The notes beneath the pieces are model-generated. The model searched no databases. It had not been told where the DNA came from and saw only the letters and a list, made by a program, of their open reading frames with translations. From Enterobacter sp. BIGb0383 (GTDB lineage: Bacteria > Pseudomonadota > Gammaproteobacteria > Enterobacterales > Enterobacteriaceae), in assembly GCF_003751845.1 (NCBI RefSeq), contig NZ_RJKQ01000001.1, forward strand, positions 620,001-684,000: a stretch of 64,000 bases of DNA. The letters run 5' to 3'. The translations under genes and the position numbers were made by a program. This document shows positions 16,987 to 25,957 of this stretch, one piece after another; position 1 is the stretch's first letter, and the number at the start of each line of letters is the position of its first letter.

Positions 16987-17430
16987 ATGAACCCGAACAT
17001 TCCCGGACTCGATGTCCTGTTTATTGCCGGCTTCGGCCCCATCCCCCGCAGCGTCAGCGACAGTCAGGCGTTTTATCAGCAGACCCTGGGCCTGCCTCTT
17101 AAAGCGATGGAGGGCAACCCCGATTATCTGCTGACCGAGCACGGTGCCATCGAGGGTGTAAATCATTTTGCGCTCTGGCCGCTGCATCAGGCGGCGCAGT
17201 CCTGCTTTGGCAGCGATATCTGGCCTGAATCTCACGCGATCCCGCAGAGCTGGATCGAGTTTGAAGTCGCCGACCTCACTACCGCCACCGACGTGCTGCT
17301 GGCGAAAGGCTACTCGCTGCTCGTCGTTAACCGGACAGAGCCCTGGGGACAAAGCGTGACCCGCCTGCTTGGCCCGGAAGGCATTCTGGTCGGCCTGACC
17401 ATCACGCCCTGGCTGCGCGATCCGGCATAA
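16987..17430 (+). CDS. VOC/glyoxalase-fold protein
   Basis: The 147-residue product starts at the ATG at 16987 (GAGG about 10 nt upstream). It shows the beta-alpha-beta-beta-beta pattern of the vicinal oxygen chelate fold: SVSDSQAFYQQTLGLPL in the first half and a second module with GPEGILVGLTITPW at the end. Such proteins are dioxygenases, glyoxalases or antibiotic-binding proteins. No specific substrate can be assigned. It lies between adhP and yddG on the same strand. Confidence 0.7.
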   Translation: MNPNIPGLDVLFIAGFGPIPRSVSDSQAFYQQTLGLPLKAMEGNPDYLLTEHGAIEGVNHFALWPLHQAAQSCFGSDIWPESHAIPQSWIEFEVADLTTATDVLLAKGYSLLVVNRTEPWGQSVTRLLGPEGILVGLTITPWLRDPA

Positions 17431-17514
17431 AAATCTGATCATTGCGCCCGTCCGACCTTAAAAAATGTTATAAATCGGCCCCTTAGTTTTTTAAGAGGTT
17501 AACGCGGGCGCAGG

Positions 17515-18396
17515 ATGACAAAGCAAAAAGCAACGCTGACGGGTCTGGTGGCCATCGTACTCTGGAGCACGATGGTCGGGTTAATTCGCGGGGTGTCTGA
17601 AGGATTAGGCCCGGTCGGCGGCGCGGCGATGATCTATACCTGTAGCGGCCTGCTGCTGCTGGTCACCGTCGGTTTCCCTGATTTACGCCGCTTTCCTCCC
17701 CGTTATCTGCTGTCTGGCTCTCTTTTATTTGTCAGCTACGAAATCTGTCTTGCCCTGTCCCTCGGCTACGCTGCAACCCGTCATCAGGCCATCGAAGCCG
17801 GGATGGTTAACTATTTATGGCCGGGGCTGACGATTCTGTTCGCCATTCTTTTTAATCGCCAGAAAGCGTCCTGGCTGGTGATCCCCGGCCTGCTGCTGGC
17901 CGTTATTGGGGTCTGTCGGGTACTCGGTGGCGATAGCGGCCTTAATATTGCGGATATCACCCGCAATATTGTCTCCAGCCCGGTCAGCTATCTGCTGGCA
18001 TTCAGCGGGGCGATAATCTGGGCCGCCTACTGCACGGTCACCAGCAAATATGCCGGGGGCCACAACGGCATTACCTTCTTTATTCTGCTCACCGCCGTCA
18101 GTCTGTGGCTGAAGTATCTGTTCAGCGAACAGCCGCCGATGCACTTCACCCTGCCGACGCTGATACAGCTGGCGATGGTGTCGATTGCGCTGGGCTTCGG
18201 CTATGCCGCGTGGAATACCGGGATCCTGCACGGTCATGTGCCGGTGCTGGCCGCCGCATCCTACTTTACCCCCGTGCTCTCCTCGGCGCTGGCCGCACTG
18301 ATGCTAAATGCCCCGCTCTCCTGGGGATTCTGGCAGGGCGCGGCCCTGGTCTGCGGCGGATCGCTGCTGTGCTGGTACGCCACCCGCAAGGGCTGA
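17515..18396 (+). CDS. yddG: Aromatic amino acid exporter YddG
   Basis: The 293-residue inner-membrane protein of the drug/metabolite superfamily has ten predicted membrane segments and matches E. coli YddG (e.g. GLIRGVSEGLGPVGGAAMIY, SYEICLALSLGYAATRHQAIE). It exports aromatic amino acids, and in Salmonella it also contributes to paraquat efflux together with SmvA. Here smvA is the neighbouring convergent gene, with only 3 bp between the stop codons. The fdnGHI operon, which lies between yddG and adhP in E. coli, is absent. Confidence 0.93.
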   Translation: MTKQKATLTGLVAIVLWSTMVGLIRGVSEGLGPVGGAAMIYTCSGLLLLVTVGFPDLRRFPPRYLLSGSLLFVSYEICLALSLGYAATRHQAIEAGMVNYLWPGLTILFAILFNRQKASWLVIPGLLLAVIGVCRVLGGDSGLNIADITRNIVSSPVSYLLAFSGAIIWAAYCTVTSKYAGGHNGITFFILLTAVSLWLKYLFSEQPPMHFTLPTLIQLAMVSIALGFGYAAWNTGILHGHVPVLAAASYFTPVLSSALAALMLNAPLSWGFWQGAALVCGGSLLCWYATRKG

Positions 18397-18399
18397 GAT

Positions 18400-19890
18400 T
18401 TACGCCGTCTCCCTGACTTTCGCCAGGCTAAACCAGATACCGAAAGCCAGCAGGAGCAACATCACCCCGGCGCTGCCCAGCGCCACGCTGTGAGAGTTCA
18501 CAAACGCCGATTTTGCAGCCTCGGTCACGGCGTGACCGAGTGCGGAATCTAATGTCTGCGCCAGCTGTATCGCCTCGCCAATTGAGGACCCGGCCAGCTG
18601 CGTCTGCTGCGGATCCAGCCCTGCGGGAAGCTGAATAGAGGCGGAAAAACTGCGGCTTAGCAGCATGCCGAACAGCGCGATCCCCAGTCCTGCCCCCAGC
18701 TCGTAGGCCATGGTTTCAATGGCCCCGGCCGCGGCGGCTTTCTCTTTCGGCGCGGCGGCCATAATCGCCGCCGTCGACGCCAGCAGCGCGCTGGCGGCGC
18801 TAAAGCCCAGCAGGGTCATTAACCCCCACGCCTGCCACTGCTGGGTGCTGAAGTCGGTGACCGACAGCCCCAGAAAACTGAACGCACTCAGCGCCATACC
18901 GCCGGTCGCGACCCGACGCAGGCCCAGACGTGAAACCAGCAGCCCGGCAATCGGTCCGCTAAAGCCGCTGGCCAGCATGACCGGCAGCATAAACAGCCCG
19001 GCTTCAAACGGCGTTTTGCCGTGCACAAACTGCAGCTCCTGCGCCATCAGCAGCTCGAACCCCACCAGGGTGACCATCGCGGTGATCGCCATCATCACGC
19101 CGCTGAGGATCACCCGATGAGTAAACAGGCGCATATCGATCATCGGGTTTTTCGCCGCCAGCTGAATGCGCACGAACGTCGTCAGCAACACGCTACCTGC
19201 CAGCAGCGCCACGGCGGGAAGCCAGGGTCCCTGCAACCCTTTCAGGGCCGTTTTTGCACTCCAGACCAGCAGCAGGATCGCGGCAATCAGCATCAGGGCA
19301 TGGGTCAGATTCAGAGTCTGGGATGCCCGTCCCGTCTGAGCGGGCACCACGCGCAGGGTTAATACCATCACCAGCAGCACGATGGGAACGTTAATCAGAA
19401 ACACCGATCCCCAGTAAAAATGCTCCAGCAGCATCCCGCCGACCAGCGGGCCAAAGGCCGCTCCGCCGGATCCGACCGCCGCCCAGACGCCGAGAGCCAT
19501 ATTGCGGTGACGTGCTTCAGAGAACGTGCTGCGGATCCCGGCAAGCGTTGCCGGAACGATCATCGCCGCGCCGATCGCCAGCAGCGCACGGGTGGCAATC
19601 AGCCACTCTGCGCTGGTCGACAGCGCCGCCAGCAGGGAGGCCAGTCCAAATAATCCGCTGCCGATAAGCAGCAGGCGTTTAAAGCCGATGCGATCGCCCA
19701 GCGCGCCCATCGGCAGCACCATTCCGGCCATCACCAGCGAATAAATATCAATAATCCACAGCAGTTCGTTGCCGCTGGCACCCAGGCTGAGGCTCAGCGT
19801 CGGCGCGGCAACGTGCAGCACGGTGGCATCGATAGCCACCGGAATATAAACGAGGACGATAACAATCAGCGTTATCCATTGACGAAACAT
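18400..19890 (-). CDS. smvA: MFS drug efflux pump SmvA
   Basis: The product is 496 residues from the ATG at 19890 (GAGG 9 nt upstream). It has 14 predicted membrane segments and the DHA2-family motifs PMGALGDRIGFKRLLLIG and WAAVGSGGAAFGPLVGGMLL. It is the Salmonella/Klebsiella pump for methyl viologen, cationic biocides such as chlorhexidine, and dyes. It is divergent from its repressor gene smvR, and the 121 bp between them carry two matching palindromes. Confidence 0.93.
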   Translation of the reverse strand: MFRQWITLIVIVLVYIPVAIDATVLHVAAPTLSLSLGASGNELLWIIDIYSLVMAGMVLPMGALGDRIGFKRLLLIGSGLFGLASLLAALSTSAEWLIATRALLAIGAAMIVPATLAGIRSTFSEARHRNMALGVWAAVGSGGAAFGPLVGGMLLEHFYWGSVFLINVPIVLLVMVLTLRVVPAQTGRASQTLNLTHALMLIAAILLLVWSAKTALKGLQGPWLPAVALLAGSVLLTTFVRIQLAAKNPMIDMRLFTHRVILSGVMMAITAMVTLVGFELLMAQELQFVHGKTPFEAGLFMLPVMLASGFSGPIAGLLVSRLGLRRVATGGMALSAFSFLGLSVTDFSTQQWQAWGLMTLLGFSAASALLASTAAIMAAAPKEKAAAAGAIETMAYELGAGLGIALFGMLLSRSFSASIQLPAGLDPQQTQLAGSSIGEAIQLAQTLDSALGHAVTEAAKSAFVNSHSVALGSAGVMLLLLAFGIWFSLAKVRETA

Positions 19891-19912
19891 AAACTTAGCC
19901 TCAAAAAACATT

Positions 19913-19966
19913 CCTGGACACACGTCCAGGATGCCGATCCTGATGTAAAGTTGAACGCATGTCCAG
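19913..19966. promoter_or_regulatory. Two SmvR-type operators between smvA and smvR
   Basis: CCTGGAC-ACAC-GTCCAGG (19913-19930) is a perfect 7-bp inverted repeat, and TGAACGCATGTCCA (19952-19965) repeats its 14-bp core TGGACACACGTCCA with three differences. The centres are 37 bp apart. They lie in the divergent promoter region, so SmvR is the likely ligand. Confidence 0.65.
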
Positions 19967-20011
19967 CTTTTTGTTATTATCCTCCCACTTCCACCGACAC
20001 AGTAGAAATCA

Positions 20012-20586
20012 TGGGTTATCTGAACCGCGACGAACGCCGCGACATTATTCTCCAGGCGGCGATGCGCCTGGCCTTAGAGGGTGGTTTTGCCGCCATGACG
20101 GTGCGCGGCGTGGCCAGCGAGGCCGGGGTTTCTTCAGGCCAGGTCCACCACCACTTTACTTCCGTCGGGGAGCTAAAAGCCCAGGCGTTCGTCCGTCTGA
20201 TTCGCGACTTTCTTGATATGGAACTGGTGGCGGAAAACGCCAGCTGGCGTGAACATCTGCATGCCATGCTGGGCAGCGACGATGGGCGGCTGGAGCCCTA
20301 TGTCCGCCTGTGGCGCGAGGGCCAGATCCTGGCGGATACCGATGCCGATATTAAAGGGGTCTATATTCTGACCATGGAGATGTGGCATACCGACACGGTA
20401 GCGATTATTGAGAAGGGTCAGGCCGCCGGAGAGTTTCGTCGCAGCGATAGCGCCGCCCGTATTGCCTGGCGGCTGATCGGCCTGGTCTGCGGCCTTGACG
20501 GTATCTGCGTCCTGGGCATCGGCGGCATGGATATGGCCGCCTTTGACCGGTATCTCGACCGGGCCATTACCCTGGAGCTGTGCTAG
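20012..20586 (+). CDS. smvR: TetR-family repressor SmvR
   Basis: The 190-residue protein starts MGYLNRDERR like the Klebsiella SmvR. The helix-turn-helix spans about residues 25-50 (VRGVASEAGVSSGQVHHHFTS). The remainder is the ligand-binding helical domain. It is expected to repress smvA and its own gene through the two palindromes upstream. The ribosome-binding site is poor, and no better upstream start is seen. The stop codon TAG overlaps the nhoA stop codon within the palindrome CTAG at 20583-20586. Confidence 0.9.
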
Positions 20587-21413
20587 CCTTCGTTGACCGG
20601 AACGACCGCGGCAAGCTCATTAAGAGTGACACCGTAACGTGGCCCATCTACCGCCACCCCAAAGCGGGTCGCCAGCACTTCGCGTAGTGCCTGCGCATCC
20701 GGCAGCGTGACCTGCTCCGCCACTTCTCCGCTGCGCGTCCAGTGGGTAAAGAGGAAATTATTCAGGGTCAGTTTGCTGCCGTCCGCCAGATGCAGGCTGT
20801 AAATCAGGTGATGACGGAAATGGGATGCGGGCCAGTTAGCGGACCAGAAATTGCCCATCTGGTAATCGCTGAAGTAACGCTGGACCTTATCGAAGCGGTA
20901 CATGGGCTGCCAGCGATCGTGATGCTTAAAGGCGAGGATCCAGTCGTCGCCTTCACGCTGCAATTGATACGTACCGTGCGGCGTGGTCTGGATATCGTCC
21001 TCTTTCAGACGGATCGGTGCGGTCAGCGTCTGGCTACCAAAACCGACATCCGCCAGCCACTGTTCACCGTCGAGCGTCACCAGCAGTACCCGATGGGTTA
21101 ACGGTGGCATCTGCTGTGGTCCGGAGAGCACCACTCTGCCCAGCAGGCTGCGCACCTCAAAACCCACCTCTTTTAATGCCCGTTCAAAGAGCCCGTTCTG
21201 CTCAAAACAGTAGCCGCCGCGGCGTCCGTGCAGCAGCTTCTCTTCCAGCGCCTGCTCGTCGAGAAGAATTTCCCGGTGCAGCAAAACATCCATATTTTCA
21301 AACGGGATCGCACCGTTATGCAGCAAATGCAGCGCCCGCAGGGTATCGATGTTGACCTCTGCGGGGCCGGTCCAGCCAAGCCGGGAAAAATACGCATCCA
21401 GAAACGCACTCAT
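20583..21413 (-). CDS. nhoA: Arylamine N-acetyltransferase
   Basis: The product is 276 residues from the ATG at 21413, chosen because TGGAG lies 6 nt upstream; an ATG at 21425 has no such site. The catalytic cysteine is in RRGGYCFEQNGLF, with a histidine in LTHRVLLV and an aspartate in WLADVGFGS forming the triad. The enzyme acetylates arylamines and N-hydroxyarylamines from acetyl-CoA. E. coli has the same gene beside yddH. Here an ABC importer operon is inserted between the two. Confidence 0.93.
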   Translation of the reverse strand: MSAFLDAYFSRLGWTGPAEVNIDTLRALHLLHNGAIPFENMDVLLHREILLDEQALEEKLLHGRRGGYCFEQNGLFERALKEVGFEVRSLLGRVVLSGPQQMPPLTHRVLLVTLDGEQWLADVGFGSQTLTAPIRLKEDDIQTTPHGTYQLQREGDDWILAFKHHDRWQPMYRFDKVQRYFSDYQMGNFWSANWPASHFRHHLIYSLHLADGSKLTLNNFLFTHWTRSGEVAEQVTLPDAQALREVLATRFGVAVDGPRYGVTLNELAAVVPVNEG

Positions 21414-21483
21414 AACAGACTCCATTAGTAGATTTGCCCCTGTTATAACGCATTATTTTTTCCCGACCGGCGTTTTTGTGCGC

Positions 21484-23136
21484 TTAGCGTGCCCGTCTCT
21501 GCATTAACCAGAGCGCCGTTAACATCAGCAGCATACCGCTGACCAGCGTCAGGCTGGCCATCGCCATTCCCTGACCGACGGAGCCCTGCTCAAACTGTCG
21601 CCAGATAAACACCGCCACCGTCTGCATTCCCGCCGGGGCTAACAGCAGCGAGGTCACCAGCTCGCGGGAAGCCACGGCAAACACCATCAGCATCGCCGCC
21701 AGCATGGCCGGAAACACCAGCGGCAGGACAATTAAGCGTAGCGCACGCAGTGGCGTGGCCCCGTGCACCCGCGCCGACGGCTCCAGGTTTCCACCAAGCT
21801 GGCGCAGCGCGCTGCTGACGTAGCGAACCGGCCAGGGCAGCAGCAGGCAACAGTAGGAGAGCAGCAGAATTGCCCAGCTGTTGTAGGGCGATACAGGCCA
21901 GAAACTGCGGTTCCACAGCAGAATCAGCCCTACGCCGACCACAATACCCGGCAGCGCGGCCGGGATCAGAGAGAGCGCATCGATAATGCTTCGCCCGCGG
22001 ATCTTCTGCACCACCACCAGCCAGGCCGCCAGCAGCCCAATCAGTCCCGTAATCAAAGAGGCAGCCAGCGCCAGAGAAAGACTGGTGCCCAGCGCCGACA
22101 GCGCATCGCCCTGCTGGGCAAAAAGCGCCGAATAGTGGTTAAGCGTCAGGTTATCGACAGCCACGCCGCCGGAAAGCGTCGACAGCAGGCCGGTCAGCAA
22201 CATCGATGCGCCTGGCAGACCGACCGCCAGGAAAGCCACCGCCAGCATCAGGATGGTCAGCGGCCAGCGAAACAGGCCCGCATCGGCACCGGCAGATTCC
22301 ACCGGCTTGCCGGTTATGCTGGTTACCTCTTTATCACCGACCAGACGACGCTGTAGCCACCATCCGCACAGCGCGACGGCAATCAGCAGCAGTGAGAGCA
22401 GCGCAGCACCCGGCATATCGATAGGCCAGTCCGCCAGCTTTTTCTCAATACCGACGGTCAGCATTACCACGCCAGCACGGGAACCGAGCGCGGCGGGCAC
22501 GCCATACTCTTCAATGGCCAGGGTAAAAGCCAGCAGCATACCGGCGGCCAGCGCCGGGGCGGTCATCGGCAGCGTAATATGCCAGAACGCGCGCCATGCG
22601 GACGCGCCGTGCACCCTTGCGACCAGCGCCAGTCGTTGCCCGCTGGCCATCAGGCTGCGCGACACCGCGAAGTAGATAACCGGGAAGATATTGAGAGTCA
22701 TCACCAGCATAATGCCGGTGCGGCTGAACAGCAGATCGTTAAGATCCATCCCGGTCAGCTGCGCCAGATAGCCGTTGTGCTGCAGGACCAGCGTCCAGGA
22801 GAGCGCGGCAATATAGGGCGGCGTCAAAAAAGGCAGGACAAAAAGCAGATCCCAGAGTGCCGCACCCGGTAAACGGAACAGGCCACGCGCCACGCCCAGC
22901 GGCAGACCGATAAGCGCACTGCACAGCGCCACGCCCAGGGCAATCCACAGGGTTCCGCCGAGCATCGCAGGCAGCTGCGGATCGCGGATCAGCGGCAGCA
23001 CGCCGCTAAAGGGCTGTGCCAGCGATCCGGCGCTAAAGTGGGGGAAAATGGCCTGCAGCACGATAAATAACAGCGGCAGCGCCACCAGGACAATCAGCGA
23101 GATTGTCGTAAAAAGGGGGATGAGTCGTTGTTTCAC
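21484..23136 (-). CDS. ABC importer permease (fused FbpB/AfuB-type)
   Basis: A double-length permease of about 550 residues with two BPD_transp_1 domains. Each has an EAA loop (ASAWRAFWHITLPMTAPAL in the N half, ATPLRALRLIVLPLVFPAML in the C half) and about six membrane segments. I chose GTG at 23136, with AGGA 7 nt upstream; a TTG at 23175 directly touching the previous stop codon is the alternative. It forms the inner-membrane channel for the binding protein encoded just upstream. The family carries Fe3+, thiamine, spermidine or 2-aminoethylphosphonate; I cannot say which applies here. Confidence 0.85.
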   Translation of the reverse strand: MKQRLIPLFTTISLIVLVALPLLFIVLQAIFPHFSAGSLAQPFSGVLPLIRDPQLPAMLGGTLWIALGVALCSALIGLPLGVARGLFRLPGAALWDLLFVLPFLTPPYIAALSWTLVLQHNGYLAQLTGMDLNDLLFSRTGIMLVMTLNIFPVIYFAVSRSLMASGQRLALVARVHGASAWRAFWHITLPMTAPALAAGMLLAFTLAIEEYGVPAALGSRAGVVMLTVGIEKKLADWPIDMPGAALLSLLLIAVALCGWWLQRRLVGDKEVTSITGKPVESAGADAGLFRWPLTILMLAVAFLAVGLPGASMLLTGLLSTLSGGVAVDNLTLNHYSALFAQQGDALSALGTSLSLALAASLITGLIGLLAAWLVVVQKIRGRSIIDALSLIPAALPGIVVGVGLILLWNRSFWPVSPYNSWAILLLSYCCLLLPWPVRYVSSALRQLGGNLEPSARVHGATPLRALRLIVLPLVFPAMLAAMLMVFAVASRELVTSLLLAPAGMQTVAVFIWRQFEQGSVGQGMAMASLTLVSGMLLMLTALWLMQRRAR

Positions 23137-23150
23137 CAGCGTATCCTGCA

Positions 23151-23168
23151 GGCGGGGTTGCCCCCGCC
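23151..23168 (-). other. Intercistronic hairpin between binding-protein and permease genes
   Basis: A 7-bp GC stem (ggcgggg/ccccgcc) with a 4-nt loop lies in the 39 bp between the two genes. Such hairpins often stabilise or attenuate transcripts so that the binding protein exceeds the permease. Confidence 0.55.
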
Positions 23169-23175
23169 GGGTCAA

Positions 23176-24144
23176 TTACTTCGTGAAGAGCGTATTGAAA
23201 CGAGAGAGTACGGCGCCGCGTTCGCTGGTGCCGTCGCTGGTTGTCGGCAGGATAGCCAGTTCGTTAAACAGAGGACGTTTCGCTTCTACATCGGTACGTG
23301 CCGGCATCAGCCAGGCATCGGCAACCATTTTCTGTCCTTCCGGGGACAGCACATAGTCGACAAAGCCCTGCGCATCTTTCGCATGCTGGGTCGATTTGAG
23401 GATCATCATCGGACGCGGCGCAATCACGGTGCCGCTGGCCGGGAAAATCACCTTCAGGGATTCGCCCTGGCTGATATTGCCGTAGGAAACATAGTCTACC
23501 GCGCCGAATACCGCCGCCTTCGCGCCCTGCATCACCGGCGTTACCGCCTGAGCATTCGGACCGCTGACGACCATGCCGTTGGCTTTAAGATCGTCAAACA
23601 GCTTCCAGGCCCCGTCGCCCATACTATTTTGCAGACCGATCAGCAAATCGAGTGAGGCACCGGAGAGCGCCGGATCGGGCGTGGTGACCTTATCTTTAAA
23701 GTCAGGACCGGTCAGGTCGCGCCACTCTTTGGGTTCCGGCGTTCCGCTTTTGGTGTTCCAGACAATCCCCAGAGCAGAAATACCCTGCGCCACGAAATCG
23801 GCAGACTTCAGCGAATCCGGAACCTTAGCCGCGTTGGCGCTCTGGTACGGCAGCAGCCAGCCGCGATTATGCAGATCTTCCGCCGTATCCCAGGAGGCAG
23901 AAATCAGAATATCCGCCTGCGGGTTAGCCTGTTCGGCCTCCAGTCGCGCCATCACCTTGCCGGTGGTGGCCTGGAAGATATTCACTTTTACGCCGGTTTG
24001 CTTTTCGTATCCGCTGGCGAGGTTTTTCGCCAGCGAGCCCGGTCCTGCGGTATACACTGTCAGCGCATGGGCGCTGGAAATCATAGCTGATGACAACATC
24101 ACGGCTAACGCGACTCCTTGTTTTACGGACATTAACGCTTTCAT
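23176..24144 (-). CDS. ABC importer periplasmic binding protein (iron/phosphonate type)
   Basis: The product is 322 residues from the ATG at 24144, which overlaps the ATPase stop codon as ATGA. A signal peptide ends at about residue 26 (SSAHA). The mature start LTVYTAGPGSLAKNLASGYEKQTGVKV is typical of family 1 ferric/2-aminoethylphosphonate-like binding proteins. Clear iron-binding tyrosines cannot be assigned by eye. It captures the substrate in the periplasm for the fused permease. Confidence 0.85.
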   Translation of the reverse strand: MKALMSVKQGVALAVMLSSAMISSAHALTVYTAGPGSLAKNLASGYEKQTGVKVNIFQATTGKVMARLEAEQANPQADILISASWDTAEDLHNRGWLLPYQSANAAKVPDSLKSADFVAQGISALGIVWNTKSGTPEPKEWRDLTGPDFKDKVTTPDPALSGASLDLLIGLQNSMGDGAWKLFDDLKANGMVVSGPNAQAVTPVMQGAKAAVFGAVDYVSYGNISQGESLKVIFPASGTVIAPRPMMILKSTQHAKDAQGFVDYVLSPEGQKMVADAWLMPARTDVEAKRPLFNELAILPTTSDGTSERGAVLSRFNTLFTK

Positions 24145-24842
24145 ACGACTTCCCCTGAGGATGATGTAACAGAATGGACAGCGCTGACGCTGCCGGAGGA
24201 CAGCAACACAATATGGTCGGCCAGCAGTTCGGCCTCCCGACGATCGTGGGTAACATAAACGGCGGTGGTACCGAGCTGGCGCAGCAGCTGGCTCATCTCG
24301 CGACACAGAGATTCGCGCAGTTCGCTGTCAAGATTCGAGAGTGGCTCATCGAACAGCAGCACACGGGGTTCGCCGACGATGGCGCGGGCCAGCGCGACGC
24401 GCTGCTGCTGACCGCCGGATAGCCCGGACGGCCTGCGGGTGGCAAACTCAGCCAGCCCCACCCGTTCCAGCGCAGCCATCACGCGTTCCTCACGCTGCTT
24501 GCGCGGAACGCCGCGCATTTTGAGCGGAAAGGCGACGTTCTCCGTCACGCTCATATGCGGCCACAGCGCATAGTCCTGGAACACCATACCGATATCGCGG
24601 GCTTCCGGCGGCAGCGCTTTGCCGGGGCTGGCGACCTGTTTATCGCCAAACCAGATCTCGCCGTCGGCCGGAACGGCCAGCCCTGCAAGCAGACGCAGCA
24701 GCGTGCTTTTGCCGCAGCCGGATGGCCCCAGCAGCGCAACAATAGAGCCGGCATCAATCTGCAGATCGAGATGGTTAAGAACGACATGTTTGTCGAAAGC
24801 GTACGAAACGCCTTGTATCTGGATTGAGGTAAGCGCGCGCAT
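24141..24842 (-). CDS. ABC importer ATPase
   Basis: The product is 233 residues from the ATG at 24842 (GGGAGA 6 nt upstream). It has Walker A GPSGCGKST (about 40-48), the Q-loop in VFQDYALWPHMSV, the signature LSGGQQQRVALARA and Walker B VLLFDEPLSNLD. It powers the importer encoded downstream. It is the first gene of the three-gene operon and is divergent from yddH. No substrate-specific riboswitch or operator is evident in the 233-bp region upstream. Confidence 0.88.
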   Translation of the reverse strand: MRALTSIQIQGVSYAFDKHVVLNHLDLQIDAGSIVALLGPSGCGKSTLLRLLAGLAVPADGEIWFGDKQVASPGKALPPEARDIGMVFQDYALWPHMSVTENVAFPLKMRGVPRKQREERVMAALERVGLAEFATRRPSGLSGGQQQRVALARAIVGEPRVLLFDEPLSNLDSELRESLCREMSQLLRQLGTTAVYVTHDRREAELLADHIVLLSSGSVSAVHSVTSSSGEVV

Positions 24843-25075
24843 CAGCATTCTCCCGCTATGGCAGAACGACGCTTTCCCGCAGGCGAATTCCGGCGGGCCG
24901 CACTCACCTGCACATAAGTCAGGGGAGTCATCACATTGTTATCCTCTTTGGGATTTGATAGCCGGGAATATAGGCAGCGTTTATGACGGGGAGATTACGG
25001 TTATGTTGCGTCTTGATTTTTCGCGCAAAAGAGACGATCAATACCGGCAGTTCCCTTTTTGCCTGAGGAGTTCCT

Positions 25076-25645
25076 GTGAGCCACTTCCGTCCTGTCGCCT
25101 TACCCCACGCCAGCCGCCTGCTCAATCACGGCCCGACCATCCTGATCACCAGCCGCGACGAGCAAATCGACAGACGAAACGTGATGGCTGCAGCCTGGTC
25201 CATGCCGGTCGAGTTTGAGCCACCGCGAATTGCTATCGTGGTGGATAAAAGCGCCTGGTCGCGCGAACTGATTGAGCGCAGCGGTATGTTCGGGATTGTG
25301 GTTCCCGGCGTGGAGGCGACCAACTGGACCTACGCCGTCGGCAGCGTTACCGGCCGCGATGAGGATAAATTTAACTGCTACGGTATTCCGGCGATTTCAG
25401 GCCCGGTGCTTGGCCTGCCGGTTATCGAAGAGCGCTGTCTGGCCTGGATGGAGTGTCGCCTGCTGCCGCCGACGGCTGCGCAGGAGAAGTACGATACGCT
25501 CTTTGGTGAGGTGGTTTCCGCTGCGGCAGATTCCCGGGCGTTTATCGACGGACGCTGGCAGTTCGACGACGATAAGCTCAATTCGCTGCATCATCTCGGC
25601 GGCGGGAATTTTGTCACCAGCGGGAGTAAGGTGAGCGTGAAATAA
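25076..25645 (+). CDS. yddH: Flavin reductase-like protein YddH
   Basis: The 189-residue protein is a close match to E. coli YddH. It has the split-barrel FMN-binding fold of flavin reductase-like proteins (RRNVMAAAWSMPVEFEPPRIAIVV, GIVVPG). It starts at GTG with GAGGAG 5 nt upstream. The physiological substrate is not known. It sits beside pptA as in E. coli. Confidence 0.9.
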   Translation: MSHFRPVALPHASRLLNHGPTILITSRDEQIDRRNVMAAAWSMPVEFEPPRIAIVVDKSAWSRELIERSGMFGIVVPGVEATNWTYAVGSVTGRDEDKFNCYGIPAISGPVLGLPVIEERCLAWMECRLLPPTAAQEKYDTLFGEVVSAAADSRAFIDGRWQFDDDKLNSLHHLGGGNFVTSGSKVSVK

Positions 25646-25648
25646 ACC

Positions 25649-25668
25649 GTGCCCGGCGAACCGGGCAC
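25649..25668. terminator. Hairpin between convergent yddH and pptA
   Basis: An 8-bp perfect stem (gtgcccgg/ccgggcac) with a CGAA loop lies between the two stop codons. It has no T tract on either side. Confidence 0.6.
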
Positions 25669-25675
25669 GAGGAGA

Positions 25676-25906
25676 TTACATCTCGTATTCAGGTTTGCGG
25701 ATCAGCGTTTGTGCCTGCGGGGCAATCTCGGTATCCCAGACCTGGGTTTTCCAGTCTTCCGGGTTAACCTCATTAAGCGCCACGCTGATGGAGCCAGGCT
25801 TACTGTTCAGATGACGGATAATCACGTCGGCGATATCCGTCGCCAGGGCGGCTTTTTGTTCGTCGTTCAGATCGCGGGGAAAGCATTTAATATCAACGTG
25901 TGGCAT
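25676..25906 (-). CDS. pptA: 4-oxalocrotonate tautomerase homologue PptA
   Basis: The 76-residue protein begins [13 protein letters not shown]. Removal of Met exposes the catalytic Pro1 of the tautomerase superfamily. AAGGAG lies 7 nt before this ATG, so an upstream in-frame start is rejected because it would block Pro1. It matches E. coli PptA, which has keto-enol tautomerase activity on phenylpyruvate-like compounds; its role in the cell is uncertain. Confidence 0.92.
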   Translation of the reverse strand: MPHVDIKCFPRDLNDEQKAALATDIADVIIRHLNSKPGSISVALNEVNPEDWKTQVWDTEIAPQAQTLIRKPEYEM

Positions 25907-25957
25907 AGCAGGCTCCTTAGTCAAGAAGCCTTACGCTAGCACAGTTTTCGCCGGGTT

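Noticed and set aside
24843-25075. Possible TPP riboswitch or other riboswitch in front of the ABC importer
   Set aside because: No thi-box CUGAGA-like core or other recognisable riboswitch core in the expected order; only short GC-rich repeats are seen.
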